Shown: positions 25,489-34,139, counted from the stretch's first letter. The stretch is 64,000 nucleotides of DNA from Candidatus Rifleibacteriota bacterium (GCA_015233565.1 JADFXM010000007.1:164472-228471), one strand, 5' to 3'. Notes: a model not told the origin generated them from the letters alone. Numbers and translations are program-made.

Positions 25489-27099
25489 CTACTTAATTGA
25501 TTGGATGACCTTGAAATTTTTCAAAGCGTCCCTGGGATGCAACCCTGTAACCTTCTCCAGTATCCCTCGATCGGAAGTAACGAACAAAGTTGCCCCGAAA
25601 TCTGTTTGCGCAATCCCGAATAGGTAGACCTCAAGCGCATCTTCAAGACTCAGAACGGGAAGCTTACCCAGGACAGTGCAAAGCTCAAGATGCCTGGGGT
25701 CATTCGCAGTGATATGCCAAAGTCCACCGCGCCCGTGAAAGAGCTTCCCAGTGTATTCTCGGGCTTGAACTTCTGCATCAGTCGAGGAAAGTCCTTTTCC
25801 ACCCTCGTTGACAGGCCAGGTCAAACGATGTCCCAACTTAGAATAAACTGCTCGAACGCAATCAAAGCTAATTGTGGCAAATAGCTTCTTCTCCAACACT
25901 TTTTGTACAAGAACAGCAGCCTCGGGAACAGCGGCGTCCTGAAAAACTTCTTTCATCACAAAATCGATGACCACGTTTTTGTCGAAATACCAATGTGGTA
26001 TCACCGGAAGCGCTTGCTCTTCATCTTCGGTCAATGTAAAATTCGTAAGACGTTGTCGACTGGAAAGAATCCTGTAATGATGCCGACAAAGTCCTCGTAT
26101 TGTTGCAGCCTTTCGACAAGGTTCATCATTCTCGATAATCAAACAGAACCCTCTTATTATTTCTTTTTTTCGCTTTAACTCGCTTTCTCCCTGCCGCATT
26201 TCCGGAAGAGCGAAATCGCTGAATTTATATTCCGGGTTTCTTTCGATTAAGTTGATACAGGAAGAGCAAATTCCTCGCCTTTTTGGAACTTTTCTGCAGG
26301 GAACACCGTTAACAACAACTTGACAGAAGCCATCGACGGAGTCCTGGTTAAGTTTTTTTTCTAAAACAGTTTTTGGGGGGATGAATTGGTTGGTCAACTC
26401 GTCAAGCAAACCAATCTTCCGAAGGGTTAATTGATGGTTTCGGCAAACCCTGCGTTTCCCAGTCGCCGGATTGGTACAACCAACGTTGTTTTGGATAATG
26501 GCACAAATTCCAGGTTTAATCTCTTGTTTCAGACGGTATTTTGCCTTCTCCCGAATGGGGTCAGCGATAGCATCAAATAAGTCAGGACTTTGGCTGAGTT
26601 TTCTGTAGTGTGATTTGCAAAAGCCTCTTGCAAATACAGGTTCTGAACATTTTAAGATCGTTTCCTTCCCAGCCATCTCTTTAACGACACAAATTCCAGT
26701 AGGGGGATTTTTTTTCCTGAAGAATTCTATTTCCTGAGAATTTGCTGGGCTGGCAAAATCATCTAATTTAAGATCAGGTCTTTGCCAAATACCAGCGTAA
26801 TGTCTAATACACAAACCCCGCCTGCGTGATGGCAAACTGCAAGGAACGCCATTTACTATCAGGCGACACACGCCTTCTTCGGGATTTGGTTTCACTCGAA
26901 AATTAAAAGTTCTTTTCTCAGGTGCCAGGGCGAACTCTTCAAGCCGCCCTTTCAACTTTAGGTATTGGCTATGCATTCCACAAAGTCCACGACTTGCTTC
27001 TTTTCTATTACAGGGAATTCCATTTTCAATTAATTGGCACATTCCCTTCGGAGTTACAGGCTTTCTGATGAAGACTCGAATCCTTTTTTTCTTTTTCAT
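25489..27099 (-). CDS. PIN-domain protein with six N-terminal Cys-rich modules
   Basis: A 536-residue protein. The start at MKKKKRIRV is chosen for the AAGGAAGGAAAA site directly upstream. Residues about 15-360 hold six modules of about 55 residues, each patterned G-[VIFM]-C-x(6-13)-C-x(7-8)-[RK]-x-[LIFV]-C-x2-[HC], for example GVCRLIVNGVPCSLPSRRRG then LCIRH. These look like small CCCH/CCCC zinc-binding units. After a linker comes a PIN-like ribonuclease domain (about 375-530): Asp379 (NVVIDFV), an acidic cluster at SLEDAL (Asp487) and Asp510 (FVTSDRGIL). I infer a nucleic-acid-targeted RNase. An antitoxin-like HTH gene lies 110 bp upstream on the same strand and could be its regulator. I do not know a named family with this architecture. 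Confidence 0.75.
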   Translation of the reverse strand: MKKKKRIRVFIRKPVTPKGMCQLIENGIPCNRKEASRGLCGMHSQYLKLKGRLEEFALAPEKRTFNFRVKPNPEEGVCRLIVNGVPCSLPSRRRGLCIRHYAGIWQRPDLKLDDFASPANSQEIEFFRKKNPPTGICVVKEMAGKETILKCSEPVFARGFCKSHYRKLSQSPDLFDAIADPIREKAKYRLKQEIKPGICAIIQNNVGCTNPATGKRRVCRNHQLTLRKIGLLDELTNQFIPPKTVLEKKLNQDSVDGFCQVVVNGVPCRKVPKRRGICSSCINLIERNPEYKFSDFALPEMRQGESELKRKKEIIRGFCLIIENDEPCRKAATIRGLCRHHYRILSSRQRLTNFTLTEDEEQALPVIPHWYFDKNVVIDFVMKEVFQDAAVPEAAVLVQKVLEKKLFATISFDCVRAVYSKLGHRLTWPVNEGGKGLSSTDAEVQAREYTGKLFHGRGGLWHITANDPRHLELCTVLGKLPVLSLEDALEVYLFGIAQTDFGATLFVTSDRGILEKVTGLHPRDALKNFKVIQSIK

Positions 27100-27209
27100 T
27101 TTTCCTTCCTTCAAAACCTCCCCGGGCGGCAAAGCTTTGGTGAGTTTTTAACAATGGCGATTATTGAGTGGTTCAACCTGGTAATTTGGGGTCGGATGTT
27201 TTCTCCATC

Positions 27210-27533
27210 TTACGTTGCGGGAGCATCCTCGAAACTGATCATCATTCTATTGCCCAGTGCAATGGCGGGACGGTGGAGGGTGTTCAGTTGAATCCTGTCA
27301 TTGTCGGGATCAAGCAAGCGGTCGAGTTGACTGCGGCTTGTTTTCATGCGGAGGGCCATTTTTGCTTTGGTTATGCCTTGAGAGACCATGACTTTTTCAA
27401 TCTGCCAGGCTAGAACCCGCTTGACAGAGAGGGACGTGGTTTTCTGAAGATCCTTCAACCATTCTCTAACAGGTTCTTTCCCGCTGAGCGATTGATTAAA
27501 TGATGCCAGGACCCTTTTTAAGTCTTTTGCCAT
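27210..27533 (-). CDS. XRE/HigA-like helix-turn-helix protein (antitoxin-type)
   Basis: A 107-residue protein. The C-terminal two thirds (VLAWQIEKVMVSQGITKAKM, then TSRSQLDRLLDPDN) is the HTH of HigA-like antitoxins that partner Gp49/HigB-type RNase toxins. The first 30 residues contain GKEPVREWLKDL, a phrase more typical of the N-terminus of the Gp49-like toxin, so this may be a toxin-antitoxin fusion remnant. No HigB-like toxin gene is present upstream; a MITE sits there instead. The start has GAGG at a good distance. It is co-oriented with the PIN-Cys gene and may repress both. DNA-binding role is confident; the partner is not. Confidence 0.75.
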   Translation of the reverse strand: MAKDLKRVLASFNQSLSGKEPVREWLKDLQKTTSLSVKRVLAWQIEKVMVSQGITKAKMALRMKTSRSQLDRLLDPDNDRIQLNTLHRPAIALGNRMMISFEDAPAT

Positions 27534-27595
27534 GCTTAGACCTCATTCTGAATGTATCATGAAAGGTGCATGATGTCAAAAAACCGATTGCTTTC

Positions 27596-27738
27596 CAGCG
27601 AAAAAGAGTAAAAATACTTGCCTTATAAACCTGCACCAACGCAAGTGCAGAAAATTTGGAAAAAATATTTTTTCGCGATTTTTTTTTGAATTGTTTGGTT
27701 AATTGCCAATGTCAATATGAACTTACTCTTTGTTGCTG
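27596..27738 (+). mobile_element. MITE-like element, copy A (143 bp)
   Basis: Begins CAGCGAAAAAGAGTAA and ends TTACTCTTTGTTGCTG, an imperfect 16-bp terminal inverted repeat with 14 matches. Flanked by TTGCTTTC (27588-27595) and TCGCTTTC (27739-27746), a 7/8 match to a target duplication. It shares its full length with copies at 50152 and 60789. It has no coding capacity and sits about 60 bp upstream of the HTH antitoxin-like gene. Confidence 0.9.
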
Positions 27739-28035
27739 TCGCTTTCAATGGGAGGTGCTTCTCCAGTTCAGGTAATTTCCTTGGTTTTGGAGTTAACAGT
27801 TGCTTTTCTGTGGAAGGCCCGGCTAATTTCTGACTCACCATAAAAGAAAAAAAGACCCACCAAAGAAAAGCAGCAACTAAAGAAAAAGCTTGGTCAAAAG
27901 AGTAAAATGTGCCCACACGGCAACGTGGGTCAGTATTCCGGCGGTGCCTGGGTCAGTTTTTATCCGGTGGTAACACCTTTTTTCTGTACAGGTTGCTGCT
28001 TGGGTGATAATTAAGTTGCAAGGAAAACACTAAAC

Positions 28036-28200
28036 ATGCTAATAAAGACACTGTGCAAATTCGCTGAAATAATTTTGGAAAAGAAAGCAGAAGAGGCAAT
28101 CTTAGGGAAAAAAGAAAGAGTTTCTGCTCTTCTCTCTGAAATCTTCGTTTTAAAGCAGCTTTCAAAGAAATCGAATCAGCTACTTTCTACGGTGTCTTAA
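28036..28200 (+). CDS. Possible small ORF or gene remnant
   Basis: A 54-codon frame (MLIKTLCKFAEII..., containing KKERVSALLSEIFVLKQLS and ending LLSTVS). It is helical and basic with an AAGG about 15 bases upstream, a poor spacing. I recognise no family. It might be a real small protein or the end of a decayed gene, given the mobile-element debris around it. Confidence 0.25.
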   Translation: MLIKTLCKFAEIILEKKAEEAILGKKERVSALLSEIFVLKQLSKKSNQLLSTVS

Positions 28201-28266
28201 TAAACAATAAAAAGCCTGTCTTCTCGGCATCAAGGGGAGGTTTTTATCAAAAAAGGATTGCATTTA

Positions 28267-29127
28267 ATGAATCATTTTTGCCCTCTTTGCCAGAATCTTA
28301 GAGAAGTTCAACTCTGGCGTAACTATCGACATCTTGTACAGTGCCGGGTCTGTAAATTGAAATTTGTTCCGACAAAAAAGCAGGAAAATCACGAGTTTTA
28401 CAGGCAACCCGAGAATTCTCCTTTTACCTATTACTCCCAAAATAAGGCGGCATCTGAAAAGAATGCTGATGAACTTTTCGGGATCTATGAAAAATTGCTT
28501 AGGAGAAATTCGGAAGATGAAGTGTTCGAACCGATCGTAAAGGGCTCGAAAATTCTCGATGTAGGTTGTTCTGCGGGGGCATTTTTGCAGAAAGCACGTG
28601 CTAATGGTGCGGTCGGAACTGGAATTGAAATAAATGCTGATTGTGTGAATTTCTGTGTTAATGACTTGAATCTGAATGTGAAAAAACAATCAGTTGAGGA
28701 GGCTGAATTTGAGAGTCACTCTTTCGATCTGGTCAACCTTGGGGATGTAATAGAGCATCTTGTACAACCTCTCCATGCTCTCAAGAAAATCTTCGGATGG
28801 CTCAAACCGGGCGGATTTCTAACAATCTGTACTCCTGATTTGAGAAGCATTGGTACAAGAATTTTCCAGATCAAACCTGACGAACATCTTCTTTATTTCA
28901 CAGAAAAGACTTTGAGCAAATTATTGAAAAAAAGTGATTTTGAAGTTATTTTTTGTAGTAATTTCGATCCTTGGCGTGATCTAGATTCTTTAAAATATAG
29001 TACAACCTTTCGACGATATCCATTTGCTTTAAAAATATTGGACCTGGCCACCAAAACTCTGGGAAAAGATGAACTTCTTTTTCGTCTTCCCCTCCGGGAA
29101 AATTTAATCATGGTAGGACGAAAATGA
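28267..29127 (+). CDS. Class I SAM-dependent methyltransferase with N-terminal zinc ribbon
   Basis: A 286-residue cytoplasmic methyltransferase. The ATG at 28267 is preferred because AAAGGA is nine bases upstream; a TTG at 28258 would overlap that site. An N-terminal zinc ribbon pairs FCPLC with QCRVC (about residues 4-35). The SAM fold begins at SKILDVGCSAGAFLQKA (motif I), with GIEIN closing strand 2 and DLVNLGDVIEHLVQP as motif post-I/II. This zinc-ribbon plus Methyltransf_23 layout is common in sugar or lipid C-/O-methyltransferases in polysaccharide loci, which fits the nearby glycosyltransferases. The substrate is unknown. Confidence 0.88.
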   Translation: MNHFCPLCQNLREVQLWRNYRHLVQCRVCKLKFVPTKKQENHEFYRQPENSPFTYYSQNKAASEKNADELFGIYEKLLRRNSEDEVFEPIVKGSKILDVGCSAGAFLQKARANGAVGTGIEINADCVNFCVNDLNLNVKKQSVEEAEFESHSFDLVNLGDVIEHLVQPLHALKKIFGWLKPGGFLTICTPDLRSIGTRIFQIKPDEHLLYFTEKTLSKLLKKSDFEVIFCSNFDPWRDLDSLKYSTTFRRYPFALKILDLATKTLGKDELLFRLPLRENLIMVGRK

Positions 29128-29460
29128 GCTCCACAAAAAAGTTTTCGAGCTTGTCTCACCAGGCTGAATGTCGAATTGTGCAGGCCCTGGCACAAAAGGC
29201 ACGGCCTTGCGATGGTTAATACCCACCGCTCAGAAGTTGTGAAAAAATATAATGATGCGAAAGTACAACACTTTAGAGCTTCTCTGACAAATTAATGTGA
29301 TATTTTTCACTTCCGTTTTCAGCCAATATTTCACACCTTCTCAGAAGTTGTGAAAAGTTATAACGATTCCTGAAAGAACAACGCCGGATAATGCGACCGT
29401 ATTTTGGAAACGTTATACGGAGCTTAAAGCGAATTTAAATACATATAGTAAGGAGTAAAA
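29128..29460. other. 333-bp spacer before the GT-C gene
   Basis: Noncoding; its main content is the GAAGNTGTGAA-bounded repeat (29231-29344), followed by another AGAAGTTGTGAAAAG end sequence at 29343-29357 that looks like the start of a second, truncated copy. Confidence 0.5.
29231..29344 (+). repeat. GAAGNTGTGAA-bounded interspersed repeat, copy 2
   Basis: The left end cagaagttgtgaaaaa and the right end tttcacaccttctcag are imperfect inverted repeats (11 of 12 core matches). The interior shares a gaaagtacaac block and a ttttcacttcc block with the copy at 34250-34371 and, reversed, with 5325-5437. Confidence 0.7.
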
Positions 29461-31305
29461 GTGGGATATTCGATTACTAAAAAACATTTCTACCTTTTAA
29501 TATTACTTGTACTGGGTGCAATAACGAGACTGTACCATCTCGGGTTCGAAAGTATTTGGCTTGACGAAGCCGGAACAGTTGCAATTGCAAGGAAGAGTAT
29601 CGATCAGATTGTTGACCATGTAGCTTTTTTTGATGTACATCCTCCGCTTTATTATTTTTTGACCCATTATTGGATCGCGCTTTTTGGTGATTCAGAGTTT
29701 TGGCTGCGTATGCCGTCAGTAATATTCGGAGTTCTCAATATATGGATAATCTTCCTCATTGCCAGAAAGCTTTTCTCCGAAAACGTAGGACTTATTTCAG
29801 CTCTATTAGCGGCATTTTCAATGTTTCACATCCATTACTCCCAGGAGGCAAGGTGCTATTCGCTTCTGGCGCTACTTGTTTCGATTTCGATGTTTTTTTT
29901 CCTGCGAGTTTCCGGGAAAACACCTGCCAGAAGTGATTATTACTTGTACATTTGTTTCACCGCATTTTCACTTTACACACATAATTTTGCTGTTTTTTAC
30001 TGGATTTCCCAGAATATCTTTTTTTTGTGTTTGATATTTTTCCAAAACCGAAGAAAAACCATGCGAAAAACTACTGACACCGGTTTGTGCCAGTTTTGTG
30101 AGCCGCTTCCGATCAAAAAATGGCTCCTGTTACAATTCGGAGTTTTGATTGCTCTTCTACCATATTTTCCATTGTTAGTCTGCCAGCTTAAAGGATCTCC
30201 TGTAATGCTGGATTGGATTGTCAAACCAGGAATTTCAAACTTATTTTTCTCTTTGGTCGAATTCTGCGGGGGAATTACCACAAGCCATGCTGGAATTGAC
30301 TTTTCAAGGTTCGATAGCTGGTTCAGCGTAATTAATGTGGCTTTATTTGTTTTGTTCAGCTACTTTGGAATTTCCAAATTTTGGCGAAATCGTCCCTCGG
30401 AAATGGCAGAAGAATTTTCTGATGGCAGGTCTCCAGCCGCCAAATTGCAGGCTCTTGAGTTCTCAGGTGCTGGCTTTTCAGATGGAGGGCTTCCAGATGG
30501 CAGAATTCCAGAAGGGGAGGGAGCAGGCTCTAGATTTTCAGGTGAAGGGCTTCCAGATGGCAGAATCCCAGAAGGGGAGGGAGCAGGCCCTGGATTTTCA
30601 GATGCGGGATTTTCAGATTCGGAATCTTCAAATGCTGTGTTTTCAATTGCTGAATTTCCCAACTCGGGACAAAGACATCTTGAGGCTATAACCGATGAAC
30701 CTTTTTTCCCGTGGCTTTTTTGCGCAATCTGGTTTGCATGTGGTCTGATTTTTCCATTTCTTGCTTCTTTGGTGTTTTTCCCGATCTATGTAACCAGGTG
30801 CTCTATCGCATCGTTTCCACCTTTGATCATTTTGGTTTCTAGCTTATTAGGAACTTCTGATTGGAAGGGAAAACTTTCCAAGCTGTCAATATTGCTCCTG
30901 GTTTTCATTTTTGCTGGAAATCTTTTCACTCTGTACAATTATTTTCATCTGAAGACCAAAACCGACTGGCGGTCGGCAACCGAATATCTCGAATCCTCAG
31001 CTCAACCCGGGGATCTGATTTTGTTCGATGCAAAACATGTTCAGATTGCATTTGATTATTATTCCAAAAGAGTTGATTTGATAAAAAAGCCCTTTCCAAA
31101 TGAATTCGTTTCTCTCGCTGATTGGCAGACCCAGATAAATGGAAAAGCATCCGGAAACAAAAGAATCTGGCTTTTGTCTGCTCACTCTTTCGACACTAAA
31201 AACATCGGTGCAAGATTATTGGGGCGAATTCTTCCCATTACTGAGGAACGGAAGTTTTTCGGCATAACCATTCGTTTATTCTCATTTGCAAAAAAGAGTC
31301 AATGA
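29461..31305 (+). CDS. GT-C (PMT/GT39-like) glycosyltransferase with internal repeat insert
   Basis: A 614-residue polytopic membrane protein, starting at GTG with AAGGAG five bases upstream. Loop 1 has FESIWLDEAGTVAIAR with the catalytic Asp-Glu, then DVHPPLYYFLTHYW and HYSQEARCYSLLALL, all typical of GT39/ArnT-like enzymes that use polyprenyl-phosphate sugars in the periplasm. About 13 hydrophobic segments are visible. Between residues about 320 and 400 a hydrophilic stretch built from 20-residue repeats (GLPDGRIPEGEGAG...) interrupts two helices; this is not normal for the family. The substrate is unknown, but the gene lies near a second GT-C gene and a methyltransferase. Confidence 0.84.
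   Translation: MGYSITKKHFYLLILLVLGAITRLYHLGFESIWLDEAGTVAIARKSIDQIVDHVAFFDVHPPLYYFLTHYWIALFGDSEFWLRMPSVIFGVLNIWIIFLIARKLFSENVGLISALLAAFSMFHIHYSQEARCYSLLALLVSISMFFFLRVSGKTPARSDYYLYICFTAFSLYTHNFAVFYWISQNIFFLCLIFFQNRRKTMRKTTDTGLCQFCEPLPIKKWLLLQFGVLIALLPYFPLLVCQLKGSPVMLDWIVKPGISNLFFSLVEFCGGITTSHAGIDFSRFDSWFSVINVALFVLFSYFGISKFWRNRPSEMAEEFSDGRSPAAKLQALEFSGAGFSDGGLPDGRIPEGEGAGSRFSGEGLPDGRIPEGEGAGPGFSDAGFSDSESSNAVFSIAEFPNSGQRHLEAITDEPFFPWLFCAIWFACGLIFPFLASLVFFPIYVTRCSIASFPPLIILVSSLLGTSDWKGKLSKLSILLLVFIFAGNLFTLYNYFHLKTKTDWRSATEYLESSAQPGDLILFDAKHVQIAFDYYSKRVDLIKKPFPNEFVSLADWQTQINGKASGNKRIWLLSAHSFDTKNIGARLLGRILPITEERKFFGITIRLFSFAKKSQ
30421..30660 (+). repeat. 60-bp tandem repeat inside the GT-C gene
   Basis: Two nearly identical 60-bp units (30481-30540 and 30541-30600) are flanked by diverged units in the same register. 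Each encodes 20 residues, so gain or loss keeps the frame. All three forward frames and a reverse frame stay open here, as expected for a low-complexity expansion. Confidence 0.9.
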
Positions 31306-31727
31306 AATAATGCACCAATAATGGACAATGTATGGAATTTGCTAATCATTTTTCTTTGATTTGACTTCCCCCCATTTTTGTAAAATAGCTATGGGACACT
31401 GTTTAGCACCCTAGAACCTTTGTTTGGGAAGCTTTCCTAACGCCTAATCCGAAGTTTCCGAGTGAAAACACCCTCTTGTTATGACCTGAAGCCAAAAAGA
31501 AGCCTTTTTTGCCTGCTTTTTCTGTCCATGTAAATTTGACGCCTGAAAATAGCATTTGAAGATGGTTTCAAGGGTTTTCCTACTGTCCAGTAAAAGCCGT
31601 CTGAAAAATGCCTTAAATTCGTTTACAGATTAGGATTTAAATAGATTTTGCGTCCGGAACTTCGGCCTAATAAGGGAAATTTCCAAAAACATTCAGGCAC
31701 GATTCGTGCGAACTCCCAGCTGGAATA

Positions 31728-31830
31728 ATACCAATCCTACAAAATAATAACGTAACTTTTTAGACGGTTTACCTCGCCAGAGGCTTGATCAAACCTATTA
31801 ATTTGCTTGATTACTTTTTATTATTGGTGT
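31728..31830 (+). repeat. 103-bp interspersed repeat, copy 1
   Basis: Starts ATACCAAT and ends ATTGGTGT, near-inverted termini. It matches 58290-58392 over the same 103-bp length with only scattered changes. AATA flanks both sides and could be a short target duplication. It carries no ORF; it is MITE-like. Confidence 0.85.
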
Positions 31831-31959
31831 AATACCCAACCTGAAAAGTTCTTGAGCGATTTGATCTCCCCAAATGTCGTTCACAACATATTCCAGGGAG
31901 AAAACTTTGCCTGAAAACTTTTCAAAAACCGTATAATAGGGTAAATTATTGTAAAGAAC

Positions 31960-31988
31960 TTGCTTTCGTTTTTGTGATTGTGTAGAAT
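31960..31988 (+). promoter_or_regulatory. Candidate sigma-70 promoter for the VapBC pair
   Basis: TTGCTT and TAGAAT separated by exactly 17 bases, ending 39 bases before the GTG start. The -10 fits five of six positions, the -35 three of six. Confidence 0.4.
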
Positions 31989-32027
31989 TTCAGTAAGCTA
32001 AATAAGTGAAATTGGAGAATTTAACCT

Positions 32028-32288
32028 GTGTTACATACGGTAAAAGCGACATTGGACAGCTCGGGTAGGTTACATCTGGAGGAACCGGCTCGAGTGAGTC
32101 GTACGTGCAAGGTTTTGGTTACTTTTTTGGATGAAGACTTTTCTTTTCAGGAAAAAGCCGAGTATAACAATTGTGATAAGATTCTTGGATTACTGCAATC
32201 TCCCAAATTTAAGTCTCGAAGCAATGGAAGCTCGGAACAAATGGAACAAACTATTAAAGAGAACCGAAACGCCTGGGAGAAAGAATGA
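32028..32288 (+). CDS. VapB-type antitoxin
   Basis: An 86-residue small protein with GTG start and GGAG upstream. The N-terminal MLHTVKATLDSSGRLHLEEP...KVLVTFLDE is typical of a common beta-strand antitoxin group found before PIN toxins, and the C-terminal half is charged and probably disordered until it binds the toxin. It overlaps the PIN gene by 4 bp (ATGA). It would neutralise the toxin and autoregulate the operon. Confidence 0.8.
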   Translation: MLHTVKATLDSSGRLHLEEPARVSRTCKVLVTFLDEDFSFQEKAEYNNCDKILGLLQSPKFKSRSNGSSEQMEQTIKENRNAWEKE

Positions 32289-32692
32289 ATTTCATTTACC
32301 TGGATTCTTGCATTGTAATTTATTTAGTTGAAAATCATCCGGTTTATGCAAATTTTATTCAACAAAAAATCGAATCGATGAAAAAAATTCATTTTGCTAT
32401 ATCCCCGTTGGTTCGTTTAGAAGTATTGACACGGCCTTGTCGCGAAAAAAATCAGGCTTTAATCGATGATTTCAAGACTTTTTTGGCTATCCCCGATTCA
32501 TTGCCAATGGTGGATGAAGTTTTTGACCTATCTTTAAACCTGAGGGTTCAGTTTGGTTTGAAAGTTCCTGACGCATTGCATCTTGCAACAGCTCAATTTC
32601 ATGACTGCACTGCTTTTTGGACAAATGACAACCGTTTAAAGAAAGTTTCCGGGATTGCATTGAACGTCTTGGAAGAAACCGTGGCAGAATGA
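32285..32692 (+). CDS. VapC-type PIN-domain ribonuclease toxin
   Basis: A 135-residue complete PIN domain. The acidic active-site residues are all present: Asp7 (IYLDSCIVIY), Glu46 (VRLEVLT), Asp96 (KVPDALHLATA) and Asp115 (WTNDNRL). VapC toxins are Mg-dependent RNases cutting tRNA or rRNA. Translation is coupled to the antitoxin through a 4-bp overlap. The target is unknown. The pair is intact and separate from the larger PIN-Cys protein at 25489-27099. Confidence 0.9.
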   Translation: MNFIYLDSCIVIYLVENHPVYANFIQQKIESMKKIHFAISPLVRLEVLTRPCREKNQALIDDFKTFLAIPDSLPMVDEVFDLSLNLRVQFGLKVPDALHLATAQFHDCTAFWTNDNRLKKVSGIALNVLEETVAE

Positions 32693-32828
32693 TTATTCCG
32701 TTATTTGGCACTTGGTGGAGAAGGCGAACTCGTGCCCTGATTCCGCCGAACTTGTTATTACCCTCGCAAGATGCTTTTTAGTTGTTCCTGAGAAAAGTTA
32801 TTGTAAGAATATCAATTGTGGGTGACCG

Positions 32829-34139
32829 ATGAAAGACCTGTTGAAATGTGTTTTTCGCGAATTGTTGCGGAGGAAAGCCCGCTTTTTGTCTAACGTTTTT
32901 GGTTTTTTTCTCGCAGTTGGAATAATGGTTGTGATGTTGAATGTTTTGTTTTTTTCAAAAGCAGTTGAGGACTCTATTTTGAAGGGAACAGGCGTACATT
33001 TTATGGCTTTTTTGCCTGGGTGCGGGGAAGTCGCCTCCCTTACTGAAAAAGAAATGAATGCTCTAATTGCTTCCGGAACAATTCCTGAGCGGTGCAAGGA
33101 AATGTGCAAGGAATGTACGGGATGCAACAAAAAACCTTTCGATATCAAGAATGAAGGGTTTATTGCGAATGATGTAATAACAAAACTCATGCCGGTCTCG
33201 CTGGCAAGCGAAGTAATGAAGTTCCCGGAGCTTTTCAGGGATGTATCCTGCTACCTCCTTTTCCGCTTTAAAGATCCGGTTGATGGCCATCTTTTTACTG
33301 TAGGCGGGTTCGATCCCGGGAACAATCAAGTGGTTGGTACAACCTGCTGCGCAAAGGGAGATCTGATCAGCGGCTCTTTTATTCATCCCGGCGACTCAGG
33401 AATTGCGCTTGCAGAACAGGGTTACGCCATTTCGCGGAATTTGAAGATAGGAACTTCAATTGTGAAAATTTCCGGAGAAACCTTCCCCCTCATAGGAATA
33501 GTAAACCCCGGAGTCAGGCCGGCAAAAGCCGATATCTATCTGTCCTTTAAAGATGCTGAGCGCGTTATAAACAGGCGTATCAGATCTCCATTATTCCAGG
33601 AAATGAATATTCTACTGGTTGAAGTGGCCGATGCATTGAAACAGGACGCAGGCATCGAAAAGATCAAGGAGCTGTTAAAAAGTGGACTTGTCACCTCTTA
33701 TGCTTGTTATCGCCCCGCTTCTGAAGTCATCGGGATCAGCGGGCGGTCTGCCTGGCTCATTACCATTGCCTTGTCTCTGTCGGCTATTTTCCTGTCAATG
33801 AAATCGCAATACACATCGGTTATTGAAAGGAAGCATGAAATTGCGATTCTGAAAGCCATCGGTTGGACAAATAAAAATGTCCTGAATCAGATTATTACCG
33901 AATCTATAGTTCAAGCGCTCGTCGGTGGAATCACAGGATGTCTGGCCGGAGTTTTATTCGTGTACTCCGTTCCCATAAAAAGTATTTTTAATATACAAAC
34001 TCAGATCAATCCTTCCTTTTCACCCTGGGTTCTACTTGGAGGAATTCTTCTTGCGCTCATTGGAGGCTCGATTGCCGGATTCTTCCCTGCACTCTGGGCT
34101 GCCAGACAAAATCCTGCTGAGGCATTGAGGCAGATATGA
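32829..34139 (+). CDS. ABC transporter permease 1 (FtsX/MacB-like, CxxxCxxCxxC)
   Basis: A 436-residue permease: N-terminal membrane helix (about 22-45), an extracytoplasmic MacB-type domain (about 46-300), then three C-terminal helices with the FtsX signature (VIERKHEIAILKAIGWTNKN) and a final PAEALRQI. The periplasmic domain carries CKEMCKECTGC (about 95-105) and a GTTCCAK motif (about 175), plus PAKADIY shared by all three paralogues. The cysteines suggest metal or disulfide chemistry outside the membrane. The transporter's ATPase and two other permeases follow. FtsX/MacB permeases usually move lipoproteins, peptides or lipids, or transmit force; the cargo here is unknown. Confidence 0.9.
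   Translation: MKDLLKCVFRELLRRKARFLSNVFGFFLAVGIMVVMLNVLFFSKAVEDSILKGTGVHFMAFLPGCGEVASLTEKEMNALIASGTIPERCKEMCKECTGCNKKPFDIKNEGFIANDVITKLMPVSLASEVMKFPELFRDVSCYLLFRFKDPVDGHLFTVGGFDPGNNQVVGTTCCAKGDLISGSFIHPGDSGIALAEQGYAISRNLKIGTSIVKISGETFPLIGIVNPGVRPAKADIYLSFKDAERVINRRIRSPLFQEMNILLVEVADALKQDAGIEKIKELLKSGLVTSYACYRPASEVIGISGRSAWLITIALSLSAIFLSMKSQYTSVIERKHEIAILKAIGWTNKNVLNQIITESIVQALVGGITGCLAGVLFVYSVPIKSIFNIQTQINPSFSPWVLLGGILLALIGGSIAGFFPALWAARQNPAEALRQI

Larger units (their letters stand above)
27534..28266. other. 733-bp spacer with MITE and decayed sequence
   Basis: Contains MITE copy A, a CCCAC...GTGGG hairpin (27912-27929), a possible 54-residue frame (28036-28200), and a hairpin AAGCCTGTCTT...AAGGGGAGG followed by five T residues near 28211-28247 that may be a terminator. 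Nothing else is supported. Confidence 0.5.
31306..32027. other. 722-bp spacer before the VapBC pair
   Basis: Holds the 103-bp repeat at 31728-31830 and a GCACG-ATT-CGTGC palindrome (31697-31709). On the minus strand about 31798-31985 there is a protein-like open stretch (QVLYNNLPYYTVFEKF...) without a start codon, perhaps a gene remnant. A candidate promoter for the VapBC pair lies at its right end. The left 400 bp shows nothing I can name. Confidence 0.45.

Noticed and set aside
27623..27916. 97-codon minus-strand ORF
   Set aside because: Its second half is the reverse of MITE copy A; composition is not protein-like and no ribosome site is present.
29188..29210. Second sigma-54-like site (TGGCAC near 29188)
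   Set aside because: The TTGC lies 13 bases after TGGCAC instead of 5, so the -12 element is misplaced.
31798..31985. Minus-strand open stretch QVLYNNLPYYTVFEKF...
   Set aside because: Protein-like but without any start codon and ending inside the 103-bp repeat; at best a remnant, so described only within the spacer.
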